Of a stretch of DNA of 6,142 nt, positions 1 to 5,193 are shown one piece after another. How positions within the stretch are numbered: position 1 is the stretch's first letter; each line of letters starts with the position of its first letter. The stretch covers positions 1 through 6,142 of the forward strand of contig JAHQVR010000145.1 of the NCBI GenBank assembly GCA_019634245.1, written 5' to 3'. Source of the DNA: Gammaproteobacteria bacterium (GTDB lineage: Bacteria > Pseudomonadota > Gammaproteobacteria > Granulosicoccales > Granulosicoccaceae). The notes under the pieces are model-generated. The model ran no database searches. It had not been told where the DNA came from and saw only the letters and a program-made list of their open reading frames with translations. The position numbers and the translations under genes are program-made.

Positions 1-76
1 CCGAACAACCAGGTGCCGAAGCGAGCAATGCTATGGTCGCCAATAGTAAGGTAATGCGCTTAAAACATGTGCTCAT
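1..76 (-). CDS. N-terminus of a secreted, probably lipid-anchored protein (partial)
   Basis: Only the first 25 codons are present; the gene leaves the window at its left edge. The reading frame begins MSTCFKRITLLLATIALL and continues ASAPGCS. This is a textbook export signal: basic residues K6 and R7, a hydrophobic core from about residue 8 to 18, then a small-residue stretch ending in Cys24. The sequence A-P-G-C resembles a lipobox but lacks the usual Leu at -3, and Pro at -2 is atypical; Pro at +1 would disfavour ordinary cleavage after ASA, so lipoprotein processing is the better guess. The ATG is preceded at 5 nt by AAGGGG, a strong ribosome binding site, which supports this as a real start although the coding stretch is short. 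It lies 48 bp downstream of ilvE on the same strand and may be cotranscribed with it. The function of the mature protein cannot be inferred. Confidence 0.7.
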   Translation of the reverse strand, partial: MSTCFKRITLLLATIALLASAPGCS

Positions 77-81
77 AATTT

Positions 82-87
82 CCCCTT
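82..87 (-). promoter_or_regulatory. Ribosome binding site of the partial secreted-protein gene
   Basis: On the minus strand AAGGGG sits 5 nt before the ATG at 76. It fixes the start of the short visible coding part. A near copy of the surrounding 11-mer, with AAGGAG in place of AAGGGG, lies 13 bp further upstream (93-103) but has no start codon at a usable distance. Confidence 0.65.
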
Positions 88-101
88 GAAAATTCTCCTT
101 G

Positions 102-125
102 AATAATACAAGTACTATTGTTATT
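102..125. repeat. AT-rich imperfect 24-bp dyad after ilvE
   Basis: The stretch is centred on AGTACT (111-116), with outer arms AATAA and TTATT; 9 of 12 pairs match. It begins at the ilvE stop codon and lies just upstream of the ribosome binding site of the next minus-strand gene. The stem is AT-rich with no U-tract after it, so it is not a convincing terminator. A protein-binding site or weak mRNA hairpin is possible but unproven. Confidence 0.35.
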
Positions 126-1120
126 CACACTGTTTGCAACCAGTTATGGCTATCCTCAGCCTCTCCCCACTGTATCGCGTTCAATTGCGCGCGAAAGTCT
201 CGAATTTGTGAACCAGGCTCTCCACTGCCTACCTGATATTCACGATCTTTATATATAAACGTTGTTACTGCCGCTAAAACAGCCGCTGTTCCAGCCAGAC
301 CAGCTTCGGTTCCGGGTTTTGCACAACGCTCAAGTAACTCCTCAACCCCAAAATCCCGCTCTTCCACTTTCAGGCCGCGATCTTTGGCCAGGGTTAAAAT
401 GGATTCGCGCGTCACACCATGCAGGAATGATTCGTCCAGCGGTTTGGTAATAACTGAATCACCATCGAACAAAATAAAGTTTGCGGCGCCGGTTTCCTGA
501 ATATCGCCATCAGGGCAAAACAAGACCTGGTGTGCATTATGTTCCTTTTTTGCTCGCATACAATGTTTTAACGCACTGGCATAGTTGCCTCCGCCTTTAA
601 CCATGCCGTGATCGGGTCCGCAGCGCACACCAACATCGTCGAGCAGGATACGAAGCGATGCTTCACCACCGGAAAAATAATCTCCGACGGGTGAAAGCAA
701 AATATACAACAAAGAGGTATCACTGGGTTCAGCTGCTTTTCCAATTGCGGGCTCTGTACCGATGTGCGTTGGCCGGATATACATTGAAGCTGGTGGCGCT
801 GGCACGTCGCTTCTGTATTGACCAACAATACTCGTGATCATTTTTTCCGTTAAAGCAAGATCAATCGGTGGTAAAAACAGCAGCTCACTACTTTGGCGCA
901 AACGTTCAATATTTTTATCCATACGAAAAATCTTGACCGAACCGTCTTTGTGCAAGAATGCTTTTAACCCTTCAAAACAGGTACTGGCATAGTGAAATAC
1001 ATGCGCACCAGGGTGCAGGCAAATTTTGTCTGCGTCAATGGTTTGCATGTCACCCCAACCATTGTCGAAGGTACTTATTGTCATCTGCGGCATAAACTGA
1101 GTGCCGAATTCACCAGCCAT
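125..1120 (-). CDS. ilvE: Branched-chain amino acid aminotransferase (fold-type IV PLP enzyme)
   Basis: This 331-residue cytoplasmic enzyme should transfer the amino group between glutamate and the 2-oxo acids of leucine, isoleucine and valine, the last step of their synthesis. Family marks visible are FEGLKAF (49-55), YIRP (114-117), LLSPVGDYF (141-149), the Schiff-base lysine in MVKGGGNYASA (Lys175), ETGAANF (209-215, cofactor-binding Glu209 and Asn214), GVTRES (235-240) and GTAA (277-280). The LLSPVG and KGGGNYA signatures and the length point to the type II bacterial group, which is closer to eukaryotic BCATs than to the 309-residue E. coli IlvE; that grouping is from memory of the family. 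The ATG at 1120 has AAGGG 8 nt upstream; the internal Met10 and Met13 do not. It lies 68 bp after dgkA on the same strand. No key residue is missing. A D-amino-acid transaminase or aminodeoxychorismate lyase of the same fold is much less likely. Confidence 0.93.
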   Translation of the reverse strand: MAGEFGTQFMPQMTISTFDNGWGDMQTIDADKICLHPGAHVFHYASTCFEGLKAFLHKDGSVKIFRMDKNIERLRQSSELLFLPPIDLALTEKMITSIVGQYRSDVPAPPASMYIRPTHIGTEPAIGKAAEPSDTSLLYILLSPVGDYFSGGEASLRILLDDVGVRCGPDHGMVKGGGNYASALKHCMRAKKEHNAHQVLFCPDGDIQETGAANFILFDGDSVITKPLDESFLHGVTRESILTLAKDRGLKVEERDFGVEELLERCAKPGTEAGLAGTAAVLAAVTTFIYKDREYQVGSGEPGSQIRDFRAQLNAIQWGEAEDSHNWLQTV

Positions 1121-1128
1121 AAATGGAA

Positions 1129-1133
1129 CCCTT
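1129..1133 (-). promoter_or_regulatory. Ribosome binding site of ilvE
   Basis: AAGGG on the minus strand, 8 nt before the ATG at 1120. It decides between this start and the in-frame internal Met codons 10 and 13, which have no such motif. Confidence 0.6.
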
Positions 1134-1142
1134 TTTCAAATT

Positions 1143-1159
1143 ATTATCTGAGCGATAAT
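1143..1159 (-). promoter_or_regulatory. Candidate -10 and operator-like dyad upstream of ilvE
   Basis: On the minus strand GATAAT (complement of 1143-1148) matches the -10 consensus at 5 of 6 positions and would give a start point near 1136, leaving a short leader that still holds the ilvE ribosome binding site. No good -35 is seen at 16-18 bp (best 2 of 6). The same hexamer forms a perfect inverted repeat with its partner: ATTATC, 5-nt spacer, GATAAT. A binding protein here would cover the promoter. Promoter and operator roles are both inference, and ilvE may simply be read through from dgkA. Confidence 0.28.
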
Positions 1160-1188
1160 TTACACCAGCACAGCGGAGGCGCAAAGTG

Positions 1189-1557
1189 CTAATTGATTAA
1201 AATATCGACCCACGCATAGACCCATAATAAAAGGCTAACCAATACCGCAGCAGACCCCATATCTTTTGCTCGACCGGAGAGTTCGTGATGCTCCGCCCCC
1301 ACTCTGTCGACCACAGCCTCAATCGCACTATTGAGCAGTTCCACTATTAGTACTAATACGGTCAGTGCGATCAACACAATGCGCTCTACTGGACCCTCTG
1401 CAACAAACAGTGCCAATGGTATGAAGATCAAGGCTAGCAGCAGTTCTTGTCGAAAAGCCGCTTCATATCGAAAAGCGGCCTGAAGCCCTTGCATGGAATA
1501 ACCACCAGCCTTGATAATTCGGGTTATGCCAGTGTTACCCGGCTTGTTCTCATTCAT
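1189..1557 (-). CDS. dgkA: Diacylglycerol kinase, small integral membrane type
   Basis: This 122-residue inner-membrane enzyme phosphorylates diacylglycerol with ATP to phosphatidic acid, recycling the diacylglycerol left when phospholipid head groups are used for periplasmic glucans or envelope modification. The match to E. coli DgkA is unmistakable: GITRIIKAGGYS (10-21), EAAFRQE (32-38), a hydrophobic segment at about 40-53, the block IVELLNSAIEAVVDR (71-85) and HELSGRAKDMGSAAVL (91-106). Glu73, Asn76, Glu80, Lys98 and Asp99 correspond to E. coli Glu69, Asn72, Glu76, Lys94 and Asp95, a constant offset of four. Three membrane segments (about 40-53, 57-77 and 102-121) and an amphipathic N-terminal helix fit the family trimer. 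The ATG at 1557 has AAAAGG 10 nt upstream. An out-of-frame ATG 7 nt upstream opens only a four-codon frame that overlaps the real start. It is divergent from modA. Confidence 0.97.
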   Translation of the reverse strand: MNENKPGNTGITRIIKAGGYSMQGLQAAFRYEAAFRQELLLALIFIPLALFVAEGPVERIVLIALTVLVLIVELLNSAIEAVVDRVGAEHHELSGRAKDMGSAAVLVSLLLWVYAWVDILIN

Positions 1558-1567
1558 AGCTCATGTG

Positions 1568-1573
1568 CCTTTT
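1568..1573 (-). promoter_or_regulatory. Ribosome binding site of dgkA
   Basis: AAAAGG on the minus strand lies 10 nt before the dgkA ATG. The spacing is on the long side; the same motif is only 3 nt from an upstream out-of-frame ATG that opens a four-codon frame, which is too tight for efficient initiation there. Confidence 0.45.
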
Positions 1574-1607
1574 CTTCTTAGCTTAATAGCCGCGATCGTC
1601 TAACCCA

Positions 1608-1635
1608 ATTACTAATCAAGTTCCCTGTATCTCAA
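1608..1635 (-). promoter_or_regulatory. Candidate sigma-70 promoter for dgkA (and perhaps ilvE)
   Basis: On the minus strand TTGAGA (complement of 1630-1635, 4 of 6 to TTGACA) and AGTAAT (complement of 1608-1613, 4 of 6 to TATAAT) are separated by 16 bp. Transcription would start near 1601, about 44 nt before the dgkA ATG. The -35 lies inside the CTCAATTGAG palindrome of the divergent spacer. The match is moderate, so this is a suggestion. Confidence 0.3.
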
Positions 1636-1660
1636 TTGAGGCCGATCGGATGTTAATATC
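1631..1660. repeat. Three consecutive dyads in the dgkA-modA divergent spacer
   Basis: Read left to right these are CTCAATTGAG (1631-1640, perfect), CCGATCGG (1642-1649, perfect) and GATGTTAATATC (1649-1660, one mismatched pair). The last overlaps the candidate modA -10 and ends 5 nt before the modA ATG; the first overlaps the candidate dgkA -35. A second CGATCG occurs at 1593-1598. The arrangement suggests regulator binding, but it does not look like the classical E. coli ModE operator, which has two well-separated arms of the CGTTATAT type. Confidence 0.4.
1651..1659 (+). promoter_or_regulatory. Candidate extended -10 promoter of the mod operon
   Basis: TGTTAATAT reads as TG-n-TAATAT, an extended -10 whose hexamer matches TATAAT at 4 of 6 positions, including the important A2 and T6. 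Six nucleotides follow before the modA ATG, so the expected start point coincides with the A of that ATG (1666). This would give a leaderless mRNA and would explain why modA has no ribosome binding site. No -35 match is seen at 16-18 bp, which an extended -10 may tolerate. Confidence 0.33.
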
Positions 1661-1665
1661 GTGCC

Positions 1666-2433
1666 ATGAAATCAGGGCTAATGGCACTATTGTTACTGTG
1701 GCTCGGCACTGGCCATGCTAACAATGACGACGCGCCACTGGTGGCCGTTGCCTCCAGTTTACGCCATGTATGGCCGCACTTGATGATCAAGTATCAGAAC
1801 CCGGTAAAACCCCGCGTCACTTTTGGCTCGTCTGGAAATCTTGCACGACAAATCACACAAGGAGCGCCTTTTGAACTGCTCCTTTCAGCCGATGAATCAT
1901 TCCCGGCATGGTTGGTAGAGAACAAAACCACGGGTCATTCCCCAGTAATCTACACACAAGGCAAACTTGCCTGGGTTGCCCCTATTGGATCCAGTTTGGC
2001 AAAGTCATTATTAAAAGCAAATTCAAACGAAGAAGCCAGCTTGAAACTTCCCGACGACGTGACAAGAATTGCCATAGCCAATCCCGCATTTGCACCTTAT
2101 GGTCGCGCCGCAAAAGCGGTATTAAACTCGATCAACCGTGGCAAGTCGGTCACGTTAGTAACAGGTGAGAATGCGGCTCAAACACTGCAGTTCGCACTCT
2201 CTGGTGCTAGCGCAGGTGGTATCGTGCCGATGGCTCTGGTGAGCGAAACTGCCAGGGAAAAATTACCTGCTATGGTTGTGACAGAGATACAGGAAACTCT
2301 GCACGAGCCAGTGATGCATGCAATGGTACTAATAGATCAGTCGAGCACCGCTACGAAAACACTGTTTGATTTTCTCTTATCACATACAGCCCAGTCGGTG
2401 TTTATGGAACACGGCTTTTTAACGGTTCAATAG
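1666..2433 (+). CDS. modA: Periplasmic molybdate (oxyanion) binding protein ModA, ModA2-like
   Basis: This 255-residue protein should capture molybdate or tungstate in the periplasm and hand it to ModB. Residues 1-18 are a signal peptide (Lys2, hydrophobic 5-13, cleavage after GHA). The mature part has the family marks VAVASSL (26-32), FGSSGNLARQI (53-63), GAPFELLLSADE (66-77), IANPAFAPYG (137-146), GENAAQ (167-172), GIVPMA (185-190) and HGF (249-251). Aligned by eye, the E. coli pocket Tyr170 is replaced by Pro188, whereas a Tyr sits at 145 where E. coli has Ala125. NPxxAPYG is the arrangement of Azotobacter vinelandii ModA2, where that Tyr contacts the anion, so ModA function is likely but exact specificity (Mo, W or another oxyanion) is open. 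The ATG is the first start after an in-frame TAA at 1654-1656 and retains Lys2; there is no ribosome binding site. It is the first gene of the plus-strand array. Confidence 0.92.
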   Translation: MKSGLMALLLLWLGTGHANNDDAPLVAVASSLRHVWPHLMIKYQNPVKPRVTFGSSGNLARQITQGAPFELLLSADESFPAWLVENKTTGHSPVIYTQGKLAWVAPIGSSLAKSLLKANSNEEASLKLPDDVTRIAIANPAFAPYGRAAKAVLNSINRGKSVTLVTGENAAQTLQFALSGASAGGIVPMALVSETAREKLPAMVVTEIQETLHEPVMHAMVLIDQSSTATKTLFDFLLSHTAQSVFMEHGFLTVQ

Positions 2434-2435
2434 CA

Positions 2436-3095
2436 GTGTCACCATTCTGGCTATCACTCAAATTGGCGTTCTGGACAACAGTCCTGCTGATACCGGTCGG
2501 ACTAATGATCGGCCGATTACGTGCCTACAGCAAATTTCGTGGCCGTGTCTGGTTGGAGGCATTGGTGTATTTGCCATTGGTTTTGCCACCAACAGTATTA
2601 GGTTATTACTTGCTCGTTGTGCTCAGTCCAAACAACGTCATTGGTAAATCTTTGGCAGCACTGTTTGATGGTCCGCTGGTGTTTAGTTTTGAAGCACTTG
2701 TGTTAGCGTCGCTTATTGCCAATCTACCATTTGCAGTGCAGCCCTCACAACAGGCATTTGCCGCCATATCGCAAGACACACGTGAAGCAGCCTGGGTCAG
2801 TGGTTTATCATCATGGCGAACTTTCTACCTTATTGAGCTGCCACAATGCATGCTCGGAGTGCTCTGTGCTGCAACGCTAACGTTTGCCCATACCATGGGC
2901 GAATTCGGCGTGGTGCTCATGGTTGGTGGCAACATAGCTGGCGAGACCCGTACCTTATCAATAGCAATTTATGATAGCGTACAGTCGTTTGATATGAGTA
3001 CAGCCGGGGCAATGACACTGGGCTTACTGCTGTTCTCTATAGTTGCACTTGTTATCGTACGCACAGCTGGATTACAGCACAACCGTGAACGTTAA
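2436..3095 (+). CDS. modB: Molybdate ABC transporter inner-membrane permease ModB
   Basis: This 219-residue protein is the membrane channel of the importer, working as a dimer with ModC below and ModA above. Hydrophobic segments lie at about 5-27, 43-63, 85-103, 140-160 and 190-209. The ABC-permease EAA loop is clear: REAAWVSG (116-123) followed by ELP (134-136), which docks on ModC. The stretch HTMGEFGVVLMVGGNI (152-167) followed by GETRTLSIAIYD (169-180) is the ModB hallmark and separates it from sulfate permeases. The start is a GTG only 2 bp after the modA stop; no ATG precedes it in frame and no ribosome binding site is visible, so initiation probably depends on ribosomes finishing modA. 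Length is normal for ModB and nothing is missing. Confidence 0.95.
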   Translation: MSPFWLSLKLAFWTTVLLIPVGLMIGRLRAYSKFRGRVWLEALVYLPLVLPPTVLGYYLLVVLSPNNVIGKSLAALFDGPLVFSFEALVLASLIANLPFAVQPSQQAFAAISQDTREAAWVSGLSSWRTFYLIELPQCMLGVLCAATLTFAHTMGEFGVVLMVGGNIAGETRTLSIAIYDSVQSFDMSTAGAMTLGLLLFSIVALVIVRTAGLQHNRER

Positions 3096-4209
3096 ACAGC
3101 CATCACTAGAGGTTCAACTTAGGCAGTCTGAACCGTTTCATTTAAATGTATCATTGCAATGTTGCAGAGGCGAGTTACTTGCATTAACAGGTCCATCTGG
3201 CAGTGGAAAGACCACGGTTTTAAGAGCTATCGCTGGCCTGCATCGCTCCACTACCGGTATTGTCAGTTGCAACAATCTGTCCTGGCAAAATACGGATGAA
3301 AATAAATTCGCAGCCCCCCAGCATCGCCGAGCGGGGCTGGTCTTTCAGCACTATGCTTTGTTTCCGCACTTAAGCGTGTTGGACAACGTCATCACAGCCA
3401 TGTCTCATGTCAGTCGTGCTGAACGTAAAGTCAAGGCCATGCAATGGTTGCAGCTAACCAACATGGAAGGCCTGCACCAACAACGACCCCATCGACTCTC
3501 AGGAGGTCAACGCCAGCGTGTCGCACTGGCAAGGGCACTGGCGCGAGAACCGGATGTACTGCTGCTTGACGAACCATTCTCTGCGGTAGATCAACTCACC
3601 CGTCAAAAATTATATCGGGAACTGGCTCTGATTCGAAGCAGTTTGGAGGTGCCGATGATTTTGGTCACTCACGATATGCTCGAAGTTCAACAATTAGCCG
3701 ATTCTATTTGCCTTATGCATCATGGAACAACCCTACAAAGCGGCCCAGTATCCCAAGTGATCCGTAACCCCCAAAACGCTCGTATTGCAAGACTACTCGG
3801 CCACAAAAATATTTATACTGGCACTTACACATCCAATGCATCGACCGGAAAGCTTCGTGCATTGGGTATCGAATTCAATCTTGATCGTATTAGCGGTATA
3901 GTTGATGGGCCAGTATCAGTGCTTATTGAACCTTCAGCCATAATAATGCATCGAACCGACCGCCCGTCCAATGGTGAAAGGGAAAATCCAATAACAACAC
4001 GCGTTGGTGAAGCCATAGAAATGGGTGATGATCTTGTACTAAAACTGATTGTTGAAGCGACTGGTGAGTCGGTAGCCTTTCGTATCTCCCGACACGTTGC
4101 AGCACGCAATGACGTAACCACGGACAGCCAACTAGGCGTATCAATACTGGCCGAAGGAATACATTTGATGCCACCTGAAGATACACAACTATCAATCACT
4201 AGCATATGA
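3085..4209 (+). CDS. modC: Molybdate ABC transporter ATP-binding protein ModC
   Basis: The ATPase of the importer, on the cytoplasmic face of ModB. Numbering from the GTG at 3085 (374 residues): Walker A GPSGSGKTT (36-44), Q-loop FQHYALFPHLSV (Gln88), signature LSGGQRQRVALARAL (138-152), Walker B LLLDEP (159-164, catalytic Glu163), D-loop SAVD and switch His196 in THD. From about residue 275 a TOBE/Mop-like C-terminal domain follows (SVLIEPSAIIM, then GEAIEMGDDLVLKL), as in ModC and related CUT1/sulfate-type ATPases; in ModC it can bind oxyanion and gate transport. I chose the GTG, which overlaps modB by 11 bp and puts the N-terminus at the usual distance from Walker A; a TTG 14 codons upstream (3043) is in frame but would overlap modB by 53 bp. 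Neither start has a ribosome binding site. The stop overlaps the next start as ATGA. Confidence 0.93.
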   Translation: MNVKQPSLEVQLRQSEPFHLNVSLQCCRGELLALTGPSGSGKTTVLRAIAGLHRSTTGIVSCNNLSWQNTDENKFAAPQHRRAGLVFQHYALFPHLSVLDNVITAMSHVSRAERKVKAMQWLQLTNMEGLHQQRPHRLSGGQRQRVALARALAREPDVLLLDEPFSAVDQLTRQKLYRELALIRSSLEVPMILVTHDMLEVQQLADSICLMHHGTTLQSGPVSQVIRNPQNARIARLLGHKNIYTGTYTSNASTGKLRALGIEFNLDRISGIVDGPVSVLIEPSAIIMHRTDRPSNGERENPITTRVGEAIEMGDDLVLKLIVEATGESVAFRISRHVAARNDVTTDSQLGVSILAEGIHLMPPEDTQLSITSI

Positions 4210-5189
4210 TTTCCAGATACTTCACTCTTACCAGACGCAGCTTCAGCACACTCACTGAACAAGAAATTATTGCGCTTGCCATTTCCTCCGAGGAAGATGA
4301 TGCGCGGATTTATCGTGCCTATGCCGACGGGCTACGAGAAAATTACCCTGCCAGTGCCAGCGTATTCGATGCCATGGCAGACGAAGAAAACGAGCATCGA
4401 GCAAAGTTAATTGATCTACACGTGCAACGTTTCGGTAACAATATACCTTTGTTAAGACGCGAACATGTACGTGGTTATTACGAACGAAAACCAGATTGGC
4501 TGGTTCGACCATTGTCATTAGAGAAAACTCGCGCTATGGCGCAGACCATGGAAAAGCAGGCTGAACGGTTTTACTTGGCTGCGGCACAAAAAGCTGCCGA
4601 TGCGGATACGCGAAAATTACTTGGCGACCTGGCGCTTGCCGAAGCAAGCCACGAAAATTTGGCAATAAAACTTGGCAAGGAATTAACGCCAGAGCCAGTT
4701 ATTGCGCAAGAGGAAGAAAAAGAGCACAAGCAGTTTTTATTGACCTACGTGCAACCCGGATTGGCAGGTTTGATGGATGGCTCTATATCCACATTGGCAC
4801 CGATTTTTGCTGCCGCCTTCGCCACCGGTCGAACCTGGGATACTTTTCTTATTGGCTTATCAGCATCCGTAGGTGCTGGCATTTCCATGGGATTCACAGA
4901 AGCTGCACACGATGACGGGGTGCTCACTGGTCGCGGTTCACCTGTCAAACGCGGACTGGCAAGTGGCATCATGACTACTTTAGGTGGCCTTGGCCATGCA
5001 TTGCCATACCTGATACCCAATTTTAAAATAGCCACAACCATAGCGATAGCAATCGTGTTTGTGGAATTATGGCTTATAACCTGGATTCAAAACCGCTACC
5101 TGGATACACCCTGGGGACGAGCCATGTTTCAGGTCTTGCTTGGCGGTTCGCTGGTTTTCGCTGCGGGAATCCTAATAGGTCACGCCTGA
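4206..5189 (+). CDS. mbfA: Membrane-bound ferritin / VIT1 fusion, MbfA-type iron exporter
   Basis: This 327-residue fusion has an N-terminal rubrerythrin/ferritin-like four-helix domain (about 15-160) and a C-terminal VIT1/CCC1 membrane domain (about 183-327). The diiron ligands are recognisable: the Glu29/Glu30 pair in SSEEDDARIY, E61-x-x-H64 in DEENEH, Glu116/Glu120 in EKQAE, and E146-x-x-H149 in EASHE. The membrane part has GLMDGSISTLAPIFAAAFATG-like VIT1 motifs split around residue 191, then GAGISMGF (223-230) and TEAAHDDGVLTGRGSP (231-246), with about five hydrophobic segments. Order, length and motifs match MbfA of Agrobacterium and Bradyrhizobium, shown in those genera to export iron and protect against iron and peroxide stress; that role here is by homology. 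The ATG overlaps the modC stop (ATGA), with no ribosome binding site, implying coupled translation. Linkage to modABC is unexpected. No Irr or Fur box can be assigned to it. Confidence 0.9.
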   Translation: MISRYFTLTRRSFSTLTEQEIIALAISSEEDDARIYRAYADGLRENYPASASVFDAMADEENEHRAKLIDLHVQRFGNNIPLLRREHVRGYYERKPDWLVRPLSLEKTRAMAQTMEKQAERFYLAAAQKAADADTRKLLGDLALAEASHENLAIKLGKELTPEPVIAQEEEKEHKQFLLTYVQPGLAGLMDGSISTLAPIFAAAFATGRTWDTFLIGLSASVGAGISMGFTEAAHDDGVLTGRGSPVKRGLASGIMTTLGGLGHALPYLIPNFKIATTIAIAIVFVELWLITWIQNRYLDTPWGRAMFQVLLGGSLVFAAGILIGHA

Positions 5190-5193
5190 TGCT

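Noticed and set aside
102..125. Intrinsic terminator after ilvE
   Set aside because: The dyad is AT-rich with three mismatched pairs in the middle and no T-run, so it should not form a stable terminator hairpin.
1345..1358. Perfect 14-bp palindrome TATTAGTACTAATA inside dgkA, sharing the AGTACT centre of the dyad at 102-125
   Set aside because: It encodes alternating Val/Leu/Ile codons of a membrane helix, and one 14-bp palindrome is not far from chance expectation in 6 kb. The shared centre is only six bases.
1457..1479. Perfect 7-bp inverted repeat (GCCGCTT / AAGCGGC) with a direct repeat of TCGAAAAGC
   Set aside because: It is produced by the repeated AAFR codons in dgkA (AAFRYEAAFR), a region partly conserved in E. 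coli DgkA, and no U-tract follows. A coding origin is enough.
1558..1665. Molybdenum-cofactor riboswitch upstream of modA
   Set aside because: The spacer is only 108 bp, shared with the divergent dgkA promoter, and I see no extended multi-stem structure before the start codon.
1681..1683. Internal ATG as the modA start
   Set aside because: AGGG is only 3 nt upstream, too close, and this start would remove Lys2 and leave a signal peptide without a basic N-terminus.
3043..3084. TTG start giving a 388-residue ModC
   Set aside because: It would overlap modB by 53 bp, adds 14 residues not typical of ModC N-termini, and uses a rarer start codon; the GTG at 3085 fits better.
3825..4262. 145-codon open frame on the minus strand across the end of modC and start of mbfA
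   Set aside because: It lies wholly opposite two well-supported genes, has no family resemblance that I recognise, and covers the conserved C-terminal domain of ModC. It is an antisense shadow.
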